From: Spirochaetales bacterium
GTDB lineage: Bacteria; Spirochaetota; Spirochaetia; Sphaerochaetales; Sphaerochaetaceae
Assembly (NCBI GenBank): GCA_028723145.1
Contig: JAQYFM010000106.1
Span: 1-12,812 of the forward strand
Direction: 5' to 3'
Length of the DNA stretch: 12,812 nt
The notes beneath the pieces are model-generated. The model was not told the origin of the DNA. It searched no databases and worked only from the letters and a program-made list of their open reading frames with translations. Shown here one piece after another: positions 1 through 6,213 of the stretch. Within the stretch, counting starts at the first letter, position 1, and every line of letters begins with the position of its first letter. The position numbers and the translations under genes are program-made.

Positions 1-572
1 TTTCCCCATGCCATCACCTTTGGAATGGTAGCATAAACTATACCTGCTGTAAGAAGGACAACAGCTTTAATTACTAGCTTCTTCAAATCTTGGTAAAGTT
101 CTTTTTGCTGTGCCATTGTCATTTCTCTAGATTTTTCTAAATAAATTCTAGCAGCATTTGCCTCTTCTTCGTGTGCTTTCTCGACAAGCATCTTGTAATC
201 CTCATCGCTAACTAAGCCTTTTGCGCTATTTACAATTTCATCTGCTGTAGTAGCTGTCATAACCTTATATGAGAAGTTAATATAGTCCTCTCCCCCTTGT
301 TCTATAGCTCTTGCAACGATATCAGCGCCACGAAGTGATCTAATATCAATACTACGACCATTTTCATCTGTAAATTCGATATCAGAATGCTCTTCCAATA
401 GTGGGATTACATTTTCAAGCTCCTCATCAATTAACCTTGCTACTCGGCTTTGTATTTCACTTTTTGAAACTTTTCCTGAAGCTGCTGCTTCAAGTGTACA
501 TCCTACTAAGGACGTAAAAGACATTACAATTAAAAGTAGTAATGCAACAACTTTTTCAACATGTTTCTTCAT
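1..572 (-). CDS. Putative lipoprotein with C-terminal membrane segment (C-terminus outside window)
   Basis: I do not recognise this protein. It starts at ATG 572-570, preceded by a good Shine-Dalgarno (AAAGGAG, 7 bases upstream), and is still open at position 1, so about 190 residues are visible. Residues 4-24 are a hydrophobic signal peptide ending in the lipobox LVGC, with Cys25 as the lipidated residue. Residues 35-165 are charged and look helical (many Glu, Lys and Ala; for example the Glu-rich run near 131-137). Residues 166-184 form a hydrophobic segment (LVIKAVVLLTAGIVYATIP) that could span a membrane. A lipid anchor plus a second membrane segment is unusual, and suggests a protein held to the membrane at both ends or a helical pore-like element. 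The neighbouring upstream gene ends 33 bases away on the same strand, so the two are probably co-transcribed. The gene call is firm; function is unknown. Confidence 0.85.
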   Translation of the reverse strand, partial: MKKHVEKVVALLLLIVMSFTSLVGCTLEAAASGKVSKSEIQSRVARLIDEELENVIPLLEEHSDIEFTDENGRSIDIRSLRGADIVARAIEQGGEDYINFSYKVMTATTADEIVNSAKGLVSDEDYKMLVEKAHEEEANAARIYLEKSREMTMAQQKELYQDLKKLVIKAVVLLTAGIVYATIPKVMAWG

Positions 573-605
573 ATAAAACTCCTTTTACCTATTTATTGGT
601 AGTTT

Positions 606-1112
606 TTATTTAAATTCAGATTGCCAAGAAAAAATTAGAGAAAATCGATAGCGGGAAAGCTGTTTTATAGTTATTCCTTTTTCTGATATTGAACTGTCAA
701 AAAGAGCAGCTCTTAAATCTATTGAACAATGTTTTAATATTGCAAAATTATAACCACATCTAATTGAAGTTAAGAAAATTGAGTTATCACTAGGTGCATC
801 GATACCAAATAAATATGTATTATTAATTAAGCTAGCTCCCAAATAAAGACCTAGATTAGAAAATGGAAAGTAGTCAAAATCGAGTGAACTACTAAGCGCA
901 CATACCTGACAATCTCTTTCAAAACTTTGGTAATATCCAATAGTTGAGCTTATTTTGATGTCATCAAGGAGCAAACCAGCTTCACCTCTGATGGCTATAT
1001 TATTGTTAATTAAGCTATCAAGGGAGAACATATCAATTCCTAAATTGAGTGTTGCTGCACCTAACATCGCTGGTGATAGTAATAGTGTTATTAATAAAGC
1101 ATTTTTCTTCAT
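606..1112 (-). CDS. Small secreted beta-barrel-like protein with four cysteines
   Basis: Unrecognised 168-residue protein. Residues 1-19 form a signal peptide ending in MLGA before ATL, giving a probable cleavage site. The mature part alternates polar and hydrophobic residues in short strand-like stretches, and its last strand is rich in aromatic and basic residues (SRYRFSLIFSW), as in small outer-membrane barrels. Four cysteines are present: C68 and C71 as a CxxC (RDCQVC), then C119 and C129, so one or two disulfides are possible outside the cytoplasm. The ATG at 1112 is the first usable start because an in-frame TAA lies two codons upstream; no Shine-Dalgarno is visible. It lies 33 bases upstream of the lipoprotein gene on the same strand. 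Secretion is well supported; barrel fold and outer-membrane location are inference. Confidence 0.75.
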   Translation of the reverse strand: MKKNALLITLLLSPAMLGAATLNLGIDMFSLDSLINNNIAIRGEAGLLLDDIKISSTIGYYQSFERDCQVCALSSSLDFDYFPFSNLGLYLGASLINNTYLFGIDAPSDNSIFLTSIRCGYNFAILKHCSIDLRAALFDSSISEKGITIKQLSRYRFSLIFSWQSEFK

Positions 1113-1180
1113 GCTTTAATGGTATTTAAATTTATCAGTGTTATGTTGGGTGAGTGTGTTTAATTTTTAAAGAAAAATAT

Positions 1181-1211
1181 AAAAAAATGAAAAAACGCTA
1201 TTTAAAAGCGT
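1181..1211 (-). terminator. Rho-independent terminator of the 160-aa membrane protein gene
   Basis: Read on the minus strand, a 5-bp stem (ACGCT/AGCGT, positions 1207-1211 with 1195-1199) with a 7-base loop is followed by a run of T, then CA and seven more T. It lies about 100 bases past the stop of the gene at 1313-1795. The stem is short but the U-tract is strong. Confidence 0.6.
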
Positions 1212-1213
1212 AA

Positions 1214-1243
1214 AACGGGGAAAATCGATGTTTTATCCCCGTT
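1214..1243. repeat. Palindromic hairpin beside the terminator
   Basis: AACGGGG (1214-1220) pairs with CCCCGTT (1237-1243), extended by A-T pairs around one mismatch towards a loop centred on ATCGAT. It lies two bases from the terminator hairpin. Transcripts from the minus-strand gene would read it first, so it could protect the 3' end or reinforce termination. No T-run follows on either strand at once. Confidence 0.55.
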
Positions 1244-1312
1244 AAAAATGCTTGTAAAGAGAAAATGTGTTTAATTTTGAAAATTTTTTTATTAATTGTT
1301 AGAAAAACCGGT

Positions 1313-1795
1313 TTAGAGCCATCCTAAAGCGCGATTTAACCCATCTTCGTCGTTTTTTACAGCTTTTGAAGAAAACAGTACTTCTTCACCATTATTTAAG
1401 CTAAAAACTATGCCTTCATGGAAGTCATCAACCTTCTTAATAGTGTAGGTTGCAATATCACTTACAGGAAAGGTTTTAAGTAGTATAATCTTTTCTTTTC
1501 CACCACTTCTTTTAAAGAAATAAACACTATTTTTAACTATTACTAAACGTCCATTTACGATATCGGAATTATTACCGTTAATCTTTATGTAGCCAGCTTT
1601 TACACTCCAATACTCTGTAGTATTTAAGTAAGATTTAATATCCTTATCTTTTACAATTGAATCGAGATAATAAAATGCAAAAAAAAGTGCAAATAAAACT
1701 AAGTAAAGAGACCAATAAATTAAATTATTCTTTATTGGAATAAACACTATGATAAATAACATTACAGGCATTAAAAACAAGACTAATTTCTTCAC
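1313..1795 (-). CDS. Two-TM membrane protein with PH-like cytoplasmic domain
   Basis: 160 residues starting at GTG 1795-1793. The start is fixed by a strong Shine-Dalgarno (GGAGG, complement of 1805-1809) nine bases upstream. Residues 4-22 and 26-44 are two hydrophobic helices separated by a short basic turn (PIKNN), giving a hairpin in the membrane. Residues 50-160 are soluble and mostly short beta strands: NGRLVIVKNSVYFFKR, then a strand pair, then HEGIVFSLNNGEEVLFSS, finishing with a helix-like end. This order (strand 'g.l.vt...l.f..', more strands, final helix) resembles bacterial PH/GRAM-like domains, as in YdbS/bPH proteins, but I cannot confirm the match. No enzyme motif is visible. 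It stands alone, divergent from the large lipoprotein gene. A possible extended -10 (TGATATGAT, 1824-1816) lies just upstream but would leave a very short leader. Gene call firm; domain call tentative. Confidence 0.8.
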   Translation of the reverse strand: MKKLVLFLMPVMLFIIVFIPIKNNLIYWSLYLVLFALFFAFYYLDSIVKDKDIKSYLNTTEYWSVKAGYIKINGNNSDIVNGRLVIVKNSVYFFKRSGGKEKIILLKTFPVSDIATYTIKKVDDFHEGIVFSLNNGEEVLFSSKAVKNDEDGLNRALGWL

Positions 1796-1830
1796 AATTA
1801 AAAGCCTCCAAAAAAATCATATCAGAAAAT

Positions 1831-1859
1831 TTGCATCTGGGGAAATGTTGAAGTAAAGA
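1831..1859 (+). promoter_or_regulatory. Candidate sigma70-type promoter of the beta-propeller lipoprotein gene
   Basis: TTGCAT (1831-1836) and TAAAGA (1854-1859) are 17 bases apart in the 98-base divergent gap. Transcription would start near 1866, leaving a leader of about 28 bases with the Shine-Dalgarno GGAGG (1883-1887) six bases from the ATG. The -35 hexamer is the same as in the strong promoter at 12600. Confidence 0.45.
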
Positions 1860-1893
1860 TAAGAGCACAAATAAAGCAAAACGGAGGATATAT

Positions 1894-3933
1894 ATGAAAG
1901 GAAAAAAACTGATGAACATGATTAATGTAGTCTTGATCCTTTTCGCTCTTATTTCATTAATCGCATGTGAAGCACAAAGTCATACTGCTGATATGAGAAT
2001 TACACTAGAAAAAGAAGTATCTAGAACATATGCGCCTAATGATGTAAATCTTACAATTACAAATTATCAGATTACTTGTACTGGTCCTGATAACCAGCAA
2101 CATGATTACAATACTAGTAGAAATACCTTTGTTCTTGAAGGTCTTCCTGTTGGACAGTGGAATATTACTGCAGAAGGTAGAAATGCTGAAGGTTTAAGTT
2201 TAGTTAGAGGTACAACTACATTTGACTTAAATCCAACAAATACAAATGCAACTGTAGTACTAAATGAGTTAATAGGAACAGGTGATATTTCACTAACATA
2301 TACTTGGGATAGTAGCTTAATTAAGAGCCCTAGGTTAGTTGTAACTGTTAAGGGTACAGATAATAGTGTTAATAAAACATCTGAACCAACTCCTGCATCA
2401 GGATCAGCGGTATTAACACTCAGTCAGCAGCCTGCAGGCTCATATACTGTTAATGCAGCTTTATACGATGGTACAGTTCTAGTAGCTGGTGCAGTTGATG
2501 CTGTAAGAGTTATTGGTTCTAAAACAACAACTGGTACAATTAGTTTAAATCTTGATGAGGCTCCCTCAGTTGCTGGGCACTTAACACTTGAAAATAAAGT
2601 TGGTACCCCTGTTGATTGCATAATAAGTGGAATAAGTAACGGTGAAGTTGTAACAGCTCAAAGAGAAATGACTTTATCTCTCGATACTCAGTCAATTAAC
2701 ATTGATGATGTAAATGTTGAGTGGTATTTAGATGGTTCACTAATTTCTAGTACTAGCTCTGCAACAATTAAACCTGCTCCAGGTAAGCATAGACTTGATA
2801 TCATTGCAAAAACTAAGATGCTAGGTTCAACAGGCTCTACTCAAATTAACTTTGAGGCTGCAGTTCTTGGCGCGCCAGGACAGCCAATATTAGCAGGTGA
2901 AATTTCTAATGGAGCAATTAAGATAGGTGGAAGAACAAATGTCGACTTCCTTCCAGATGGAAAAGTATTAGTTGTATCTGATACAACAAAAACAGCATCT
3001 ATTTGTTCAATAATTAGAAATACTCTTGTTCTTGATAATAGTGTGCAGCTATCAAAGGCAATTAAGAAGGTTAAAGTGCTTAATACAGGAAATATCGTTA
3101 CTATGATTTCAGATACAGATAATAGTGCAATACGCTGGACATATGATAAAAATGCAGCACAAATAATTAACCCTATAAACTGTCTTGGTAATATGTACTA
3201 CAATTCAGCAACTCCAAAGTTTGAAGAAATATATGATATCATTCCTCCTTCAAGCTATAATACAAATTACTTTAGTGTTATTGGATATGGTGATAACGCA
3301 ACCTATATGTCAATGCGTCATCTTACAAATAGCGTTACTGAACCTAATAAGTCAAACAACTTTGTCGCTTCAGGAAAGTTCCTTGGTTATAATAGTGGGG
3401 TTAAGTATAGCTTAGTTGCTAGTGATTACGATGGAGAAAGAATTGCTGCTATTGATCCAACAACAGGAAAGGCTGCAGCAAGTATTGTTACAAATGGTAC
3501 ATTTAAGACTAAATACTTCCAAGACCCTCAGCTAGTTGGAGCATCAGCTATTGCTATTATGAATAATCCATCTACCTCTGCAATTCGATTTGTTGCAGCT
3601 GTTGGTGATAAGTTTGTAGTTTGCAAAGGCGACAGCACAAATGGTGTAAGTGTTCTTGCAACAATTAATAGAACAGCTGAAGGTTCAGGTCTTAATACTT
3701 GCTATATGTTTACTAGCAAGAATGGAAAATATCTCTATGCACTAAATAGTGGTAATACAAGTATTTCAACTTATAAACTATTGGCTGATGACATAGAGTA
3801 TGTTGCAAAAACAGAGCTTTCATTCTCACCTCAAAGAGCAGTCATTGCTAATAGTGGAGCATACATGTTTATTACAGGTAATAATGCAAGTTCGATATTG
3901 ATGATGAAAATTAAAACTACAGAGACAAATTAA
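1894..3933 (+). CDS. Surface lipoprotein with Ig-like domains and a YVTN-type beta-propeller
   Basis: 679 residues. ATG 1894 follows GGAGG by six bases. Residues 1-24 are a signal peptide ending in the lipobox LIAC, with Cys25 lipidated. Three Ig/fibronectin-like sections follow: about 28-120 (ending FVLEGLPVGQWNITAEG then a Thr/Asn-rich strand), about 121-225 (LSQQPAGSYTVNAALYDG) and about 226-325 (VEWYLDGSLIS ... GKHRLDIIAK). The phrase 'WYLDG ... G.H.l.v.a' is common in Treponema-type lipoproteins. From about 345 to the end there are repeats typical of a lactonase/YVTN beta-propeller, for example VDFLPDGKVLVVSD and SKNGKYLYALNSGNTSISTYKL. No catalytic motif is visible. Such proteins usually bind ligands or partners at the cell surface; that role is inferred. 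It is rich in Thr, Ser and Asn, as exported proteins often are. Monocistronic by layout. Confidence 0.88.
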   Translation: MKGKKLMNMINVVLILFALISLIACEAQSHTADMRITLEKEVSRTYAPNDVNLTITNYQITCTGPDNQQHDYNTSRNTFVLEGLPVGQWNITAEGRNAEGLSLVRGTTTFDLNPTNTNATVVLNELIGTGDISLTYTWDSSLIKSPRLVVTVKGTDNSVNKTSEPTPASGSAVLTLSQQPAGSYTVNAALYDGTVLVAGAVDAVRVIGSKTTTGTISLNLDEAPSVAGHLTLENKVGTPVDCIISGISNGEVVTAQREMTLSLDTQSINIDDVNVEWYLDGSLISSTSSATIKPAPGKHRLDIIAKTKMLGSTGSTQINFEAAVLGAPGQPILAGEISNGAIKIGGRTNVDFLPDGKVLVVSDTTKTASICSIIRNTLVLDNSVQLSKAIKKVKVLNTGNIVTMISDTDNSAIRWTYDKNAAQIINPINCLGNMYYNSATPKFEEIYDIIPPSSYNTNYFSVIGYGDNATYMSMRHLTNSVTEPNKSNNFVASGKFLGYNSGVKYSLVASDYDGERIAAIDPTTGKAAASIVTNGTFKTKYFQDPQLVGASAIAIMNNPSTSAIRFVAAVGDKFVVCKGDSTNGVSVLATINRTAEGSGLNTCYMFTSKNGKYLYALNSGNTSISTYKLLADDIEYVAKTELSFSPQRAVIANSGAYMFITGNNASSILMMKIKTTETN

Positions 3934-3971
3934 TTACTTTCTTTTATTTTTTCATAACTCCCTTCTTCTCT

Positions 3972-3996
3972 GTCTCCCAGGAAACCCCTGGGAGAC
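3972..3996 (+). terminator. Strong hairpin after the beta-propeller lipoprotein gene
   Basis: A perfect 10-bp stem, GTCTCCCAGG (3972-3981) with CCTGGGAGAC (3987-3996), and a 5-base loop AAACC. It lies 38 bases after the stop and ahead of the pepT promoter. The tail TCTTGTGTG is poor in T, so it may be a weak intrinsic terminator or an mRNA 3'-end stabiliser. Confidence 0.55.
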
Positions 3997-4022
3997 TCTT
4001 GTGTGAAAATTCAAAAAGAATA

Positions 4023-4051
4023 TTCAAAATAAAGCCTTGGTGTGTCATAAT
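4023..4051 (+). promoter_or_regulatory. Candidate pepT promoter giving a leaderless mRNA
   Basis: TTCAAA (4023-4028) and CATAAT (4046-4051) are 17 bases apart. Six bases separate the -10 from ATG 4058, so transcription would begin at or next to the A of the start codon. No Shine-Dalgarno is visible before the ATG, which fits. Confidence 0.5.
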
Positions 4052-4057
4052 AGTTTT

Positions 4058-5284
4058 ATGGAAGATTTTAGAAATAGTGTTGCAGAACGTTTTCTGCGTT
4101 ATACAAAATTTGATACAATGAGTAATGCTGCTCTTGCAGGCGTCAAAAGACCGACCACCGATGGTCAATTAAAACTTTTAGAAGTATTAAAAGCAGAATT
4201 AGAGGAATTAGGCCTTGAAACATATTTAGGCCCGGAAGCTGTAGTAATGGGCCTTTTAAAGGCAAATAAAGAAAATGTCCCAACAATTGGTTTTATGGCA
4301 CATGTTGATACAGCAGATGATGTTGATGGAAACCATGTAAAGGCTAGAAGATTTGTTTATGAAGGTGGAGACATCGTCTTAGAGGGTGGTACTGTAATAA
4401 GAGAAGATGAAAATCCTGATTTAAAGAATTTTATTTCAAGAGAAATTATTACAAGTGATGGTACAACTCTCCTTGGTGCAGATGATAAAGCAGGGGTAAG
4501 TGAGATAATGGAGGCTGTAAAGTATCTAACACAACATCCTGAAATAAAGCATGGAGACATTGAAATATATTTCACACCAGATGAAGAGACTGGAAGTGGT
4601 ATGTCGATGTTCCCATATTCTCGCTTAAAGAGTAAATGTTGTTACACTTTCGATGGTGGTCGAGAAGGTGAAGTAGAAGCTGAATGCTTTAACGCAGCTA
4701 CTATTGAGTTAAAGGTATCAGGAGTATCAATGCACCTTGGATCTGCAAGAGGTAAGCTTGTTAATGCTATTACTGTGTTATCACAAATCATTACAACATT
4801 ACCAATGGCAGAGAGTCCTGAAGCAACAGATGGTCGCTATGGCTACTACAGTGTCCTAGAAATTGGTGGAACAAATGTAGAGGCTCATGCACAGCTTTTT
4901 ATTCGTGACTTTGATAGAGAAAGCTTTGAAAGAAGAATTGAACAAAGTACATTAATTGCGAATAATATTGCATCTTTATACCACGCTAAAATTGATATTA
5001 AGACTACTATTAGCTACCGCAATATGGCGGAAGCAAATAGAAAAGTTCCAGAAGCTATTACTAGCATAATGGAAGCAGGAAAGAGTATTGGTCTAGATTT
5101 ATATGAAACAATAATTAGAGGTGGCACCGATGGTGCACGTTTAGCTGAAACTGGAGTTCCTTGTCCAAATATCTTTGCGGGTGGTATTAACTTTCATTCA
5201 CTTGAAGAGTGGATTCCTGTTGATAGCATGAATAGTGCAGTAAACCTTGTACTTGCTATTGTTAGTTGGTGGGCTAATAAATGA
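4058..5284 (+). CDS. pepT: Peptidase T (tripeptide aminopeptidase)
   Basis: Cytosolic dizinc aminopeptidase (M20 family) that removes the N-terminal residue from tripeptides, a late step in peptide use. 408 residues, the normal size. Expected metal and active-site residues are all present: H82 and D84 (GFMAHVDTADD), D142 (GADDKAG), E176-E177 (TPDEETGSG), D199 (TFDGG) and H380 (NFHSLEEW). The N-terminus (ERFLRYTKFDTMS) aligns with known PepT starts, so ATG 4058 is chosen over an in-frame TTG at 4037 that would add seven residues. Neither has a Shine-Dalgarno; a promoter lies directly before 4058. The stop overlaps the next gene's ATG (ATGA, 5281-5284), so translation is probably coupled to two envelope genes, an uncommon partnership for this enzyme. 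Confidence 0.97.
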   Translation: MEDFRNSVAERFLRYTKFDTMSNAALAGVKRPTTDGQLKLLEVLKAELEELGLETYLGPEAVVMGLLKANKENVPTIGFMAHVDTADDVDGNHVKARRFVYEGGDIVLEGGTVIREDENPDLKNFISREIITSDGTTLLGADDKAGVSEIMEAVKYLTQHPEIKHGDIEIYFTPDEETGSGMSMFPYSRLKSKCCYTFDGGREGEVEAECFNAATIELKVSGVSMHLGSARGKLVNAITVLSQIITTLPMAESPEATDGRYGYYSVLEIGGTNVEAHAQLFIRDFDRESFERRIEQSTLIANNIASLYHAKIDIKTTISYRNMAEANRKVPEAITSIMEAGKSIGLDLYETIIRGGTDGARLAETGVPCPNIFAGGINFHSLEEWIPVDSMNSAVNLVLAIVSWWANK

Positions 5285-6213
5285 AAAAAATAGCTTTTTT
5301 CATCTTACTATGTGTACTTTCGCTTCAACTATTTAGTAAGCCAGTTGTTATGTACTCGTTTGATGAAAGAAGCGATGAACTTGTAGAATTTGAGAAAAAG
5401 CTAGTAAAAAGATTAGATAATTTTAATTTTGATGGAAGTATCTATTTTCTCTCATTTTCTGATTCAATTTTAACACTTTCTGTATTTGAAAAAGAATATA
5501 GAGTTCCAATAAAGCAGGATTACATTGAGAGGGCAATTGACTCCATCCTGCTTTATAATGATTACTTTGATAGTAAAAGTGATATAAAAATTGACTATAT
5601 CTACAAAAATACTATTTCAAGCTTATCAAAGCTTAAAAGAGGTGAGCTTTATTATGCAAAAGATAATGATGGCAAAATAATGTCATTATTGGTCTCTGAT
5701 TCCACTTCAGATATAACTCAATTAAGTAGTTTATATTCAAGAGATTTAGTTCCACTTTTAAAGCTAGAAAAGACATCGCCTTGGTTTTTTTCTATTAATG
5801 GAGGATTTGTTTTTACTCCAAAACTATTACTAAGTGGAGAAGTAAAAGTAAAAAACACTTCAATTTTCTATCCATTTAATCCAATAGTAAAATTTAAATT
5901 ATCAAAAGACTCTCTTGGTCGTTTATCTTCATTTGAAGCGGTTGGAATTGGTTCTACTTTACCACTATCAAAAATATTTCCATCATCAATATCATTATTA
6001 AGAAATTCTTCTATCAATGGTGAATGTTTCCTTTATATAGGGCAAAATCCATCGCTCCTTTACGGTGCTGGATGGGAAATATATCTTTTATATATGCTAA
6101 ATCAACACATTGGACTTAACGTAGGATTTGAAAACTTCTTAATTTATGATGATAATTATAAATACTACTGTTTTAATAGCTATGAGCTAAAGGTTGGAGT
6201 TTCATTTAGATGA
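5281..6213 (+). CDS. Secreted protein with probable C-terminal outer-membrane beta-barrel
   Basis: Unrecognised 310-residue protein. Residues 1-19 are a signal peptide (MKKIAFFILLCVLSLQLFS) with no lipobox cysteine in place, so it is probably released or inserted in the outer membrane. Residues 20-160 are charged and mixed alpha/beta, with Asp- and Lys-rich stretches. From about 165 (WFFSINGGFVFTPKLLLSG) to the end it has alternating, Gly- and aromatic-rich strands such as GECFLYIGQNPSLLYGAGWEIYLLY and IGLNVGFENFLIY, ending YELKVGVSFR. That resembles a small outer-membrane barrel or barrel-like anchor. Its ATG overlaps the pepT stop and its own stop overlaps the next ATG, so all three genes are in one coupled operon. 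Gene call firm; barrel is inference; function unknown. Confidence 0.82.
   Translation: MKKIAFFILLCVLSLQLFSKPVVMYSFDERSDELVEFEKKLVKRLDNFNFDGSIYFLSFSDSILTLSVFEKEYRVPIKQDYIERAIDSILLYNDYFDSKSDIKIDYIYKNTISSLSKLKRGELYYAKDNDGKIMSLLVSDSTSDITQLSSLYSRDLVPLLKLEKTSPWFFSINGGFVFTPKLLLSGEVKVKNTSIFYPFNPIVKFKLSKDSLGRLSSFEAVGIGSTLPLSKIFPSSISLLRNSSINGECFLYIGQNPSLLYGAGWEIYLLYMLNQHIGLNVGFENFLIYDDNYKYYCFNSYELKVGVSFR

Noticed and set aside
1725..1919. 64-codon minus-strand open frame across the divergent promoter gap
   Set aside because: It overlaps the better supported gene at 1313-1795 and the start of the lipoprotein gene, and its protein looks unlike any family.
2424..2621. 65-codon minus-strand open frame within the lipoprotein gene
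   Set aside because: A by-product of Thr/Val-rich codons on the opposite strand; no start signals.
2871..2878. GGCGCGCC, a GC-only palindrome in AT-rich DNA
   Set aside because: It lies within coding sequence for ordinary residues; a single copy carries no clear meaning.
4037..4057. In-frame TTG/GTG starts adding up to seven residues to PepT
   Set aside because: No ribosome site, the -10 box lies inside this stretch, and the PepT family N-terminus matches the ATG at 4058.
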